Positions 32,850 to 41,124 of a stretch of 64,000 nucleotides of DNA are shown in pieces. The stretch covers positions 35,874-99,873 of the forward strand of contig CAJTLU010000013.1 in assembly GCA_910577175.1 (NCBI GenBank), read 5' to 3'. A program made the position numbers and the translations under genes. The notes beneath the pieces were generated by a model. That model was not told the DNA's origin. It made no database searches and worked only from the letters and a program-made list of their open reading frames with translations. Each line of letters opens with the position of its first letter. Within the stretch, counting starts at the first letter, position 1. Source of the DNA: an uncultured Lachnospiraceae bacterium (GTDB lineage: Bacteria > Bacillota > Clostridia > Lachnospirales > Lachnospiraceae).

Positions 32850-33521
32850 TCAGGTAAAGAATGTTTTCAGCTTTTTCAATAAGTCCTTTAGACGGAAGCC
32901 AAAGACCGGTTTTTGCGCTTTATCAGAAAAGAGGGTATCAAATTCGTCTTCGCTCAAAAGTCCGCGGAGTTCTTCCTTCTCGTCTTCCGCAATAGAGGCG
33001 GTAATGCCCTCCGTGAAGCAGAGAGACGGATAGAGCATGCACCACCAGTTTTTACCCTCACCTTCTCCGAGCAGGATGCGGAGCGCCCGGTATTCTCCCG
33101 GCGGAAGTAAAAGGGAGCCATATTGTTTGATCGGGAAAAATTCAGTAGTAATCTCCACAGAAGCGCGGTAGGAAACGCCCGAAGCGGCAAGGACGCTATC
33201 GGCCGCAGCTTTGATTTCGGCGGTAAGCGGCAGAAGGGCGGCTTCTGCCTCGGCAGCGGTCGAGACGTCCGTAAGCGCATCTCTCACCACGGAAAGTATG
33301 GCATCCCTGACATGCAGCTTGATTTCCTGCGAAGCGGTGTCGTTTCCGGCAGCAAGAATATGTAGGCGGAGAATACGGTCGCTGAGGGCAAGGGAAGAGG
33401 TTCGTTCGCCTGCAAAGACACGCTCCGGCAGCAGGAGGAGGACGGAAAGTAAAATAAGTACTGCGGCAGCGCTGCGGCGCAGTACAGAGAGCAAGGTTGT
33501 TTTTTTGATCAAGTGATTCAT
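32850..33521 (-). CDS. spoIIR: Stage II sporulation protein R (SpoIIR)
   Basis: The product has 223 residues. A signal or anchor segment (about 12-38) is followed by the SpoIIR domain with LRLHILAAGNDTASQEIKLH, VRDAIL and GEGEGKNWWCMLYPSLCF. SpoIIR is made in the forespore, secreted into the intermembrane space, and activates SpoIIGA-dependent processing of sigma-E. The Lys-rich tail ends in KKLKTFFT. Its presence, with the SPOCS protein, points to a sporulating lineage. Confidence 0.9.
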   Translation of the reverse strand: MNHLIKKTTLLSVLRRSAAAVLILLSVLLLLPERVFAGERTSSLALSDRILRLHILAAGNDTASQEIKLHVRDAILSVVRDALTDVSTAAEAEAALLPLTAEIKAAADSVLAASGVSYRASVEITTEFFPIKQYGSLLLPPGEYRALRILLGEGEGKNWWCMLYPSLCFTEGITASIAEDEKEELRGLLSEDEFDTLFSDKAQKPVFGFRLKDLLKKLKTFFT

Positions 33522-33778
33522 AAGGATACTCCGTTTCTTTATTTAAGTTTTCGCATTATTTAAGTTTTTGCATTTTGTGTGCATTTGTGTCCCGGCGGCT
33601 GCGTGAAAGGCCGCGTTAAGTTTCTTTGTTACCGAAAGTATTGCCACAGATGCGCAGGCATATACACCGGAAATGGAACCTCAAGAAAACCAGAAAACAC
33701 TTGAATTATCTAAGGCGGCATAGTAAAATTAAGTTACTAACTCAAAATAACGGTAAAGCGGGAAAAGAGGATTTTCTT

Positions 33779-34627
33779 ATGGATAATGCACCGATTGGCG
33801 TGTTTGATTCGGGCGTGGGCGGGTTGACGGTTGTCAGGGAGATTATGGAGCAGCTTCCGGGAGAAGCGTTGATTTATTTCGGGGATACGGCGCGGGTGCC
33901 TTATGGGAATAAGTCGGAGGAGACCGTAGTGCGCTATTCCGCACAGATTATTAAGTTCCTGCTTTCTAAGGGGGCAAAGACAATTGTAATTGCCTGCAAT
34001 ACGGCAAGTGCGGTGGCGCTGGAAAAGATGAAGGAAATGTTTGAGGTACCGATTATCGGCGTAGTAAAGCCGGGCGCGAAGGCGGCGGCAGAGGTGACGA
34101 AGAACGGGAAAATCGGAGTTATCGGGACAGAGGCTACCATACGGAGCGGTATTTATAATGACTTTTTAAGGAAAACCGACCCACATGTGACGGTATACGG
34201 AAAGGCATGTCCGCTGTTTGTACCGCTGGTCGAGGAAGGATGGCTTGAAGAGGATACGATTACGGAGCAGGTGGCAAGGCGCTATCTTGCCGGATTTTGC
34301 GGGCAGGAGATTGATACGCTTGTCCTGGGCTGTACCCATTATCCGTTGTTGCGTTCCGTGATCCAGAAGGTAGTAGGCGATAAGGTGAGGCTTGTGAATC
34401 CCGCAGTGGAGACAACAAGGGAGTTAAAGTATCTGTTAGAGGAAAATCATTTGCTGAATGAATCTGCAGGTGCCGGGGAATCCTATGCCGCAGCCGGTAA
34501 GGAAGTATTGCCGCGGCATGAGTTTTTTGTAAGCGACAGGGCAGAAAAGTTTAAACAGTTTGCAGCAGGGATTCTGCCGTCCGTAGTGCTGCGGCAGGAG
34601 AATATCGGCGTGGAAATCTTTGAGTAA
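33779..34627 (+). CDS. murI: Glutamate racemase
   Basis: The product has 282 residues and makes D-glutamate for peptidoglycan. The two catalytic cysteines are Cys73 (IACNTASA) and Cys185 (LGCTHYPL); the substrate motif DSGVGGLTV (10-18) and FGDTARVPYG are also present. The start at 33779 has AGAGG upstream; the frame upstream is open but has no ribosome site. The next gene, DUF1934, follows after 17 bases, a pairing common in clostridia. The 257-base gap to the divergent spoIIR has a T-rich repeat-like sequence. Confidence 0.96.
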   Translation: MDNAPIGVFDSGVGGLTVVREIMEQLPGEALIYFGDTARVPYGNKSEETVVRYSAQIIKFLLSKGAKTIVIACNTASAVALEKMKEMFEVPIIGVVKPGAKAAAEVTKNGKIGVIGTEATIRSGIYNDFLRKTDPHVTVYGKACPLFVPLVEEGWLEEDTITEQVARRYLAGFCGQEIDTLVLGCTHYPLLRSVIQKVVGDKVRLVNPAVETTRELKYLLEENHLLNESAGAGESYAAAGKEVLPRHEFFVSDRAEKFKQFAAGILPSVVLRQENIGVEIFE

Positions 34628-34644
34628 TACCAAGGAGGCAGATT

Positions 34645-35103
34645 ATGACAAAGAATGTGATTATTTCCCTGATGGGACTGCAATATGTAGCAGAGGAAGA
34701 GGATGCGCCGATTGAGATTATCAATTTCGGCCAGTATTATAAAAAAGGTGAAAAGCACTATCTGCTGTATGAAGATACAAATGAAAACGGAGCCCCGGTA
34801 AAGTGCCGGATTAAGGTTTCGAAGGATGAGCTGGAGCTGCAGAAAAGGGACAGCCTGCACACAAGGCTTCTTTTTGTACCGGGAGAGGAGTATTTTACAA
34901 ACTATGAAACTCCTTATGGAAGCGTCCTTGTGGGTGTTTCGACCCAGTCCCTGGAGCTTTTGGAGGAGGAAGAGTTCCTGCGGGCAAAGCTGCGGTACGG
35001 TCTTGAAATTAACAATGAGCGCACTGCGGACTGCACCCTCGTATTGAAAGTGCAGTCCTGCGGGCAGGAAGCGTCGGCTTCCGGAGAATCCCCTAGCGCA
35101 TGA
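34645..35103 (+). CDS. DUF1934 domain protein (YwiB-like)
   Basis: The product is a 152-residue single-domain protein of the DUF1934/YwiB family, a calycin-like beta-barrel (VIISLMGLQYVAEEEDAPIE; YGSVLVGVSTQSLELLEEE). Function is unknown; it is often encoded with murI or argS. AAGGAGG precedes the ATG. Its 3' end overlaps the convergent gene by 11 bases (35093-35103). The ending with Ser/Gly/Glu is likely disordered. Confidence 0.85.
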   Translation: MTKNVIISLMGLQYVAEEEDAPIEIINFGQYYKKGEKHYLLYEDTNENGAPVKCRIKVSKDELELQKRDSLHTRLLFVPGEEYFTNYETPYGSVLVGVSTQSLELLEEEEFLRAKLRYGLEINNERTADCTLVLKVQSCGQEASASGESPSA

Positions 35104-36004
35104 GCCCGGCGGCTTTTTCTTCCGCCTCCTTTGCTGTGGAAAGGAAAGCAGCCAGCTCTTTTTTTACTTCGTTTTCCGTTACGTCTTTGTTTCGCTTTGT
35201 GTCAAAAGCGCCCTGCCATGCTTCATACACCGTTTTGTACAGCTGCGCAAGGGCAGGCTCGTTGTATTTTTCAAAGAACTTCCATGCATACCACTTAAGC
35301 GCTGCGTAGGTTCCCAGATAATATTCGAGGTTCCATGCGGTATCTGCAGAGAGCGTTTCCTTGATAAAGGTAAGGATAGTGTCATAAGCTGCAAGCCCGC
35401 TTGGATTATCGCACCATTCCTGACCGTCCAGATGACAGGCTGCCAGCTTTTTGGTATCGGCAAGTATCTGCGATGCTTCTTTCGGCGTTTTTCCGGAAAC
35501 GGTAAGAACGGAGAGAATCGGCAGTTCGAGCAGGCCGAGCTTTTCATAAGCGACGTCGCCTTCCTCTCCGTTGATTTTTAAGGTAGAAAAACGCTGCTCC
35601 TCATCATCGTATCCGGTGAGGATTCCCCATTCACAGCCGCTGATATCCCATGCGACAGCTGCATTTCCCTGCTGGATGGATTTTTTAATCAGCTCTATGG
35701 CAGCAGTACGGCGTTCCTCTTCCATGGCGTCTTCTCCCCAGAGCCGCTCTACATAGCCGCAGAGAAGTCCGCTGTTTTCAAACCATTCTTTTTGCTTTTT
35801 GAACTCCCATATGCTTGTTGCACTTGGACATAGCTGCTCTTTGTCAGCCCACATACGGAAGGCAAAGCCGCTGGCGGCGATAATGTCTTCGGTGTACTCT
35901 TTGCAGGTTCCGCTGTTTAAGACTGCGGCAAAGCATTTTGCAAGGGAGAATAAGTAACCTGTGGTATCGGTGATTCCGTCAAATGATACGTGTAATTTTT
36001 TCAT
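35093..36004 (-). CDS. BtrH-like / papain-fold protein paired with an AraC regulator
   Basis: The product has 303 residues. Segments such as IAASGFAFRMWADKEQLCP, AIELIKKSIQQGNAAVAWDI and EWGILTGYDDEEQRF resemble the second domain of the AraC fusion at 10.1-11.6 kb and the BtrH/cysteine-peptidase-like fold. The C-terminal third is helical. No catalytic triad can be assigned safely. It overlaps the AraC gene by 4 bases (36001-36004, ATGA), so the two are translated together and probably function together. Confidence 0.7.
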   Translation of the reverse strand: MKKLHVSFDGITDTTGYLFSLAKCFAAVLNSGTCKEYTEDIIAASGFAFRMWADKEQLCPSATSIWEFKKQKEWFENSGLLCGYVERLWGEDAMEEERRTAAIELIKKSIQQGNAAVAWDISGCEWGILTGYDDEEQRFSTLKINGEEGDVAYEKLGLLELPILSVLTVSGKTPKEASQILADTKKLAACHLDGQEWCDNPSGLAAYDTILTFIKETLSADTAWNLEYYLGTYAALKWYAWKFFEKYNEPALAQLYKTVYEAWQGAFDTKRNKDVTENEVKKELAAFLSTAKEAEEKAAGLMR

Positions 36005-36849
36005 GTGCGTTCCTCTTTTCTTTGAATTGGAATATAAATTTTTTCGGAAAACTTCCGGCTTTTTTCGATATAGCTTTCAAACTCAAATCCGCCGGTCCGT
36101 TCGTAGCCGTTTTCCGGCAGCCATACCGTTCCAATATAATCCCATGTTTTTTGGATGGTGTTTACAAAGTTAAAGCTTGTGGAAGGAGGTGTCTGAAACA
36201 GGGCATAAAGTCCTCCCGCAATGGTAAGGGTTGTTGTTCCGGAAAGGTCGCCTTTGGCATCCTGCTTCAGAATTCCGATGTAATAGTCAAGCTTGTTTTC
36301 CCGGAAGTTCCAGATACAGGCGCCGATATCCTCGACAACGGCTCCGCCGGAAAGCCGCTGCGACCAGTTTTTGGCATTGTATTTGTTCCAGAAACGGGGA
36401 TGAAACTTTTCATCCGATTTATATGCGACAAGGCAAAAGGGGCTGCGCTGTTCCAGAACTGCGTCCAGATGAAACGGGGGCAGGTGGAAGCTTACCCGGT
36501 CGTAAAGCCTCAGACTGTTTCCGGCAGCTTTGAACTCGGTTGGCAGGATTCCGTGCTCTGCTTTAAACGCGCGGGAAAAGTTTTCTTTGGAATTAAAGCC
36601 GTAGGCAAAGGCAATCTCCGAAACGGGACGTTCTCCGTCAGCCATACAGCGGACAATTTCCGTCAGCCGGCGTTTTCTGATATAGTCAGCCGGAGTTAAT
36701 TTCACCGTATCCTTAAAAATGCGAAGAAAATGATACTCAGAATAACCGGCAATCCGGGCAAGAACCGTATTATCAAGCTCCTGCGGAAGATTTTCTTCGA
36801 TGTAGTCCAGGGCGCGGGAAATATGTTCCTGATAGTCGATGCCGTTCAC
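36001..36849 (-). CDS. AraC family regulator with GyrI-like effector domain
   Basis: The product has 282 residues. The two helix-turn-helix motifs of AraC proteins are at the N-terminus (LARIAGYSEYHFLRIFKDTV; SEIAFAYGFNSKENFSRAFK). From about residue 125 onward there is a GyrI-like small-molecule-binding domain (SGTTTLTIAGGLYALFQ; WLPENGYERTGGFEFE). This N-terminal HTH plus GyrI order is that of Rob/SoxS-like drug-responsive regulators. It is the first gene of a two-gene operon with the papain-fold protein. Confidence 0.87.
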   Translation of the reverse strand: MNGIDYQEHISRALDYIEENLPQELDNTVLARIAGYSEYHFLRIFKDTVKLTPADYIRKRRLTEIVRCMADGERPVSEIAFAYGFNSKENFSRAFKAEHGILPTEFKAAGNSLRLYDRVSFHLPPFHLDAVLEQRSPFCLVAYKSDEKFHPRFWNKYNAKNWSQRLSGGAVVEDIGACIWNFRENKLDYYIGILKQDAKGDLSGTTTLTIAGGLYALFQTPPSTSFNFVNTIQKTWDYIGTVWLPENGYERTGGFEFESYIEKSRKFSEKIYIPIQRKEERT

Positions 36850-37024
36850 CTCGCTTTCCTGTTGGAAATAAAATTATCTGCAGATAGGTTTAACTAGTAT
36901 GGTATCCAGTATAACAGAAACAAAAGAAAAATCATTGATAAAAATTGCGTATCCTGCCGAGTGCTTTTAGTTTATAGGAATACGCTTTAACGTACTGATG
37001 CGGCACGGTCTTTCCGGATAAAGT

Positions 37025-37075
37025 AAAAAAGAGGGGCTGTCGCACAAAGCGCAGCCCTTCGTGCGACAGTCCCCC
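37025..37075 (-). terminator. Strong terminator of the leftward lipid/NAD operon
   Basis: GGGGACTGTCGCAC and GTGCGACAGCCCC arms (minus strand) form about a 13-bp stem followed by TCTTTTTT. It closes the gene ending at 37121. A shifted GGGCTGCG/CGCAGCCC pairing in the loop is also possible. Confidence 0.85.
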
Positions 37076-37120
37076 GGATGTAGCGGATTTATAAACAGTG
37101 GAAATAAAAGTGTGTGCTTA

Positions 37121-37648
37121 CTATTTATTTTTCTTTCCCTTTTTTGGCTCGGCGGCCGCGGTTCCTTTTCCCTTTTTCTGCTTTTTCTCCTCGGTTGCGG
37201 CGGTTTGCGCCTTGCCGCGGAGGTTTGCGAAGAAGCCTTTCTTTACCGGCGCGGTGTCAAGACCGGAGCGGAGCCCCTTTACGTCAATGATATAAATACC
37301 GTTCATCAGGGCCTTTACCTCTTTTTTTACCGGCACCTTGTCAAATACCTTGTCGTCACACATCAGGCTTGCAATCTTAGGACCTATTTTTGCCTTGACA
37401 ACAGGAACCTTACGGCTGCGGAGCCACTTCGGTGTCTGGTCAATGATAATTTGAGGAAAACCGGCCTGTGAGAGCTTGATACGTTTTTTATCGATTACCA
37501 TAATCGAATAATACTGTGCGCCTGCCATAATATTTTCCTGCGCGGCGTTTGACTTTTTCTGCAGCTTTCTCCCGATAATCGAGAGTACAATTAATCCGGC
37601 TATGACAACGCCGAGTACAATCAATAATACAATTAACCAGGTGTCCAT
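37121..37648 (-). CDS. Membrane-anchored protein with Lys-rich tail, unknown function
   Basis: The product has 175 residues. One N-terminal membrane segment (about 4-27) is followed by KLQKKSNAAQENIMAGAQYY, a compact domain (30-125) with basic patches (DKKRIKLSQAGFPQIIID), and a 40-residue Lys/Ala/Gly tail ending KKGKKNK. The topology suggests a cytoplasmic domain tethered to the membrane, with a tail able to bind nucleic acid or acidic lipid head groups. No family is recognised. It follows plsC by 102 bases and ends at the operon terminator. Confidence 0.7.
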   Translation of the reverse strand: MDTWLIVLLIVLGVVIAGLIVLSIIGRKLQKKSNAAQENIMAGAQYYSIMVIDKKRIKLSQAGFPQIIIDQTPKWLRSRKVPVVKAKIGPKIASLMCDDKVFDKVPVKKEVKALMNGIYIIDVKGLRSGLDTAPVKKGFFANLRGKAQTAATEEKKQKKGKGTAAAEPKKGKKNK

Positions 37649-37750
37649 ATTGAATCTCCTCTTCTATAAATTTATTTTATTATCAGGTTTGTCTATCAGA
37701 TATCTTATCACGAGGACGGGCGTTATGCAAGAAAATTTTGCCTGTAAAGC

Positions 37751-38488
37751 TTACTTTTGTGTCCGTAGCGCTTCATGTCCCTGCAGCATACCGGTCACTA
37801 TGTCCCTGATATAAGCGCCCGGATGTTTTTGGATTTCCGGGGGAAGCTCGTTTAAGTAAACCGGTTTGCCGTATTCGATGACAACCTTGGTACGGCGCAG
37901 CCACGGAATATGGTTTTCAAACAGCTCGTCGGTGCCGGTGATGGCAACCGGAATAATCGGGCAGCCGGTTCTTTGCGCCGGCTTTAAGCTGCCGTCTTTG
38001 AACGGAAGCAGCTCGGGGCCGTGGCTTCTGGTGCCCTCGGGCGCAATAAAGATAGAATAGCCGTCCTTAATATAGTCGATGCATGTCAAAATAACCTTCA
38101 TTCCGGCCCGCGGGTCAGAACGGTCCAGAAACAGGCAGTTTACATTTTTCATCCAGAGACGTAAAAACGGTATTCTTGCAATTTCCTTTTTGGCAACGAA
38201 GCCGGTCAGATTCGGTACGGTAATATAGCCGAGCGCGGAATCGAGCAGGCTTCTGTGATTGGCAGCATATAAAACCGGCGTATCCTTCGGGACATTTTCC
38301 AGACCTACGACAATACGCTTCATGCCGCCCGGAAGCATAATGAAACGGAACACGTTCCGGACGATACACTGGGAAATACGGCTGGAAAGCCGCCTGTTCA
38401 CCTTTCGCAGCAGCAAAAGCAGCAGGCAGACAGGGAAAAAGAGGATGAAAAACAAAGAAATAGCAAGTCCTGCTAAAATAGTTCGCAT
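37751..38488 (-). CDS. plsC: 1-acyl-sn-glycerol-3-phosphate acyltransferase
   Basis: The product has 245 residues. After an N-terminal membrane segment come the acyltransferase motifs NHRSLLD (HX4D), FLDRSDPRAG and APEGTRSHG, then the PVAITGTDELF region. It transfers an acyl chain to lysophosphatidic acid, making phosphatidic acid at the cytoplasmic membrane face. It starts 11 bases after vanY, in a leftward operon pncB-vanY-plsC. Confidence 0.92.
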   Translation of the reverse strand: MRTILAGLAISLFFILFFPVCLLLLLLRKVNRRLSSRISQCIVRNVFRFIMLPGGMKRIVVGLENVPKDTPVLYAANHRSLLDSALGYITVPNLTGFVAKKEIARIPFLRLWMKNVNCLFLDRSDPRAGMKVILTCIDYIKDGYSIFIAPEGTRSHGPELLPFKDGSLKPAQRTGCPIIPVAITGTDELFENHIPWLRRTKVVIEYGKPVYLNELPPEIQKHPGAYIRDIVTGMLQGHEALRTQK

Positions 38489-38499
38489 ACAATGCCTCC

Positions 38500-39441
38500 T
38501 TATTCTGGGTGATACTGTGTATAAATGGAAAGGTAGCTCTCTGCGGCGGTATCGATAAACGGCGTCGTGTCAAGATACTCTCTGGTTAAGGTGGAAGGTA
38601 CACCGTAGTATTCCTCCAGGGTAAGACCGGTTTCATAAAGGAGCGCGGCAAGCTCGGTTCCGACATAGCGGAGGTGCCACGGCTCATAGTTATAACCGGT
38701 AATGTGTTCTTTTTCCTCCGGATAACGCAGAATAAATCCGAACCGGTGCGCATTCCCGGCGGTCCAGATACCCTCCGGCGTATCGGCAAAGGTACTTTCC
38801 AACAGAAAGTCCTCTGAAGCACAGGAAATGTCAATGGTAAGGCCGGTCTGATGCTCGCTTCTGCCCGGCGCCGCAGAATAACGGTTGGCATGTGCGGCGC
38901 CGTAACGCGCAAGATTGGTTGCGTAAATTGTATACTGGCGGGCATAGGAACGGTAGGCGGAAACGCCGTACAGCGTAAGCCCTGCCTCCTCATAGGCCGC
39001 ATCAAAGAGCAGGGCAAGTGCCTTTCCTGCCTCCAGTGTCATTTTTGCCTTATCGATGCTGGTATCCGAAAACGGAAATAGTACATCCGGCGTAATCAGG
39101 TTCTCCGGTACAAAGTCTTCCGGAAGCGGATACTCCCGGTTGACAAGATACGTAACCGTGGAGGTATCGGTATTTAACAGAGCCGGTGTCGGCGCTTTCG
39201 TGACAGGCGGCTCTGTCGGACTCTCCGTCAAGGTCGGCGGAGGTGGCGCTTCGGTCGGAGACGGCAAGACAAAGGGCGTTATGGCCGGGGACACAGAGGG
39301 GGCCACGGCGACCGTCGCGGACGGGGGTTTTCCGGGGCCCTCGGACAGCTCTGCTTTTTTTTCGCAGCCGCCAAAGAAACAGGCGGCTCCTATGGCACAT
39401 AACAAAAACGGCAGGCGAAAAGAATGAAAAAGGTGTTTCAT
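38500..39441 (-). CDS. D-alanyl-D-alanine carboxypeptidase, VanY type, lipoprotein
   Basis: The product has 313 residues. The signal peptide ends in FFGGC (Cys26). A Thr/Pro/Ala/Ser linker (about 33-90) precedes an M15B peptidase domain with SAYRSYARQYTIY, the zinc motif SEHQTGLTIDIS and EPWHLRYVG. It trims the terminal D-Ala from peptidoglycan stem peptides outside the cell. The start at 39441 has GAAGGA upstream; the frame continues upstream over pncB but without a site. It lies 13 bases after pncB. Confidence 0.9.
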   Translation of the reverse strand: MKHLFHSFRLPFLLCAIGAACFFGGCEKKAELSEGPGKPPSATVAVAPSVSPAITPFVLPSPTEAPPPPTLTESPTEPPVTKAPTPALLNTDTSTVTYLVNREYPLPEDFVPENLITPDVLFPFSDTSIDKAKMTLEAGKALALLFDAAYEEAGLTLYGVSAYRSYARQYTIYATNLARYGAAHANRYSAAPGRSEHQTGLTIDISCASEDFLLESTFADTPEGIWTAGNAHRFGFILRYPEEKEHITGYNYEPWHLRYVGTELAALLYETGLTLEEYYGVPSTLTREYLDTTPFIDTAAESYLSIYTQYHPE

Positions 39442-39454
39442 GGAGTCCTTCTTT

Positions 39455-40915
39455 CTAATGGCGCTTACTTTTTTTGTGAACGGCATCAAGCAGTTCCTGT
39501 CTGGTCCGGTAAAGGCGTTCAGAAAGGTCGACGTAAACCTCCTGCGGATTGACGAAACGCTTAGTTTCATCCCAGAGGGTTGCCATCTCCCTGCTGCAGT
39601 AGCTGCGGATATCCATGACAGCCGGGGAATCGTAGACACAGCCTCCGTCGATAAAGACCGGAACCAGAAGCTCCCGTACCGTATAGGTGTCCGGCGCCAG
39701 CAGGGTCTGCTTCCAGGTTGCTTCCGGGTCGAACAGCAGAAGAGGCTTTGTGGTATCGATGACCTCGTCTGCAAACGCGATTAAGTCTGCTTTAATCTTT
39801 CCGGTTTCTTTATCATAGATGCGGAATACGGTTTTATTGCCCGGATTTGTGATTTTAACCGGATTTTCGGAAAGCTTGATTTTAGGGATAAATTCCCCGT
39901 TTTTCTGTACGGCTGCCAGCTTATAGACGCCACCGAATGCAGGGCAGTCTTTGGAGGTAATCAGGTTTGTGCCGACACCCCAGGAGTCGATTGCAGCGCC
40001 CTGCGAATTTAGGGATTCAATCAGGTATTCGTCTAAGTCACTGGAGGCACAGATAGAGGCTTCCGGAAAACCTGCTTCATCCAACATTTTTCTTGCTTTT
40101 TTCGAAAGATAGGAAAGGTCGCCGCTGTCAAGGCGGATACCGTAACGGGATGGCATCCTCCCTGCCTCCCGCAGTTCGGTAAATACCCGGATGGCGTTCG
40201 GAACGCCGGAGCGAAGGGTATCATAAGTATCTACAAGCAGCGTGGCATTCTGTGGATAAAGCTCCGCGTATTTGCGGAAGGCGGTCAGTTCGTCGTCAAA
40301 GCTCATAATCCAGCTATGGGCATGGGTACCGAGCGCCGGAACCCGGAACATTTTTGCGGCAAGCACATTACTTGTACCAATGCAGCCGCCGATGACCGCC
40401 GCTCTTGCCCCGTAAGTACCGGCGTCCGGACCCTGCGCCCTGCGCAGTCCGAACTCCATGACACCGGCGTCCCGTGCGGCATAGCAGACGCGGGATGCCT
40501 TGGTAGCAATCAGGCTCTGGTGGTTTATCATGGTGAGGATTGCCGTTTCAACAAGCTGCGCTTCCATAATCGGGGCAATTACTTTTACAAGAGGCTCTCT
40601 CGGAAAGACAACGCTGCCTTCCGGAACCGCATAAATGCTGCCCGAAAAGCGGAAGCCTGCAAGATAGCGGAGAAAATCCTCTTCAAATACGCCGAGACTG
40701 CGCAGATATTCAATATCACCTGCGTCAAAGTGAAGATTTTTGATATAGTCAATCACCTGGTCAAGACCTGCGCATACCGCGTAGCCGCCGCCAGACGGAT
40801 TAGTTCTGTAAAAGGCATCGAATACGACAATGTCGTTGGTATTGTTTTTATAGTAGCCCTGCATCATCGTAATTTCGTAAAAATCAGTCAGCAGGGTCAG
40901 GTTCTGGTTTGTCAT
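39455..40915 (-). CDS. pncB: Nicotinate phosphoribosyltransferase
   Basis: The product has 486 residues. It converts nicotinate and PRPP, with ATP, to nicotinate mononucleotide for NAD salvage. Motifs include LLTDFYEITMMQGYY, EFGLRRAQGPDAG, GTSNVLAA and GTHAHSWIMSF; the substrate loop GIRLDSGDLSYLS is intact. The start at 40915 has CGGAGGA upstream. It is the first gene of the leftward operon. The divergent region on its upstream side carries a 9-bp inverted repeat (40980-41045). Confidence 0.96.
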   Translation of the reverse strand: MTNQNLTLLTDFYEITMMQGYYKNNTNDIVVFDAFYRTNPSGGGYAVCAGLDQVIDYIKNLHFDAGDIEYLRSLGVFEEDFLRYLAGFRFSGSIYAVPEGSVVFPREPLVKVIAPIMEAQLVETAILTMINHQSLIATKASRVCYAARDAGVMEFGLRRAQGPDAGTYGARAAVIGGCIGTSNVLAAKMFRVPALGTHAHSWIMSFDDELTAFRKYAELYPQNATLLVDTYDTLRSGVPNAIRVFTELREAGRMPSRYGIRLDSGDLSYLSKKARKMLDEAGFPEASICASSDLDEYLIESLNSQGAAIDSWGVGTNLITSKDCPAFGGVYKLAAVQKNGEFIPKIKLSENPVKITNPGNKTVFRIYDKETGKIKADLIAFADEVIDTTKPLLLFDPEATWKQTLLAPDTYTVRELLVPVFIDGGCVYDSPAVMDIRSYCSREMATLWDETKRFVNPQEVYVDLSERLYRTRQELLDAVHKKSKRH

Positions 40916-40979
40916 AGGATATCCTCCGTAGTAATTCAAATATAGTAGTACCCATCCATCATAATATATTATAAGAAAT

Positions 40980-41045
40980 AAGTCCAGTGGTAAGTGAATT
41001 TTTCCCGGGTTATTCAAAAATGCGAAAGCCAAAGTTACTGGACTT
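40980..41045. repeat. Inverted repeat in the pncB / DUF402-HAD divergent region
   Basis: AAGTCCAGT (40980-40988) and ACTGGACTT (41037-41045) are perfect 9-bp arms enclosing about 48 bases. The minus strand of the inside (TAACTTTGG, TTTCGCATTTTTGAATAACC) resembles the left end of the long inverted repeat at 55966-56220, suggesting a related repeat fragment. Confidence 0.45.
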
Positions 41046-41124
41046 GATGGCAGGAACATCGGCGTGTTATAATAAAAAGGGAGCCATTCAGGAAGATACT
41101 TTAAACAAAAGGAGGAAGCAGCCA

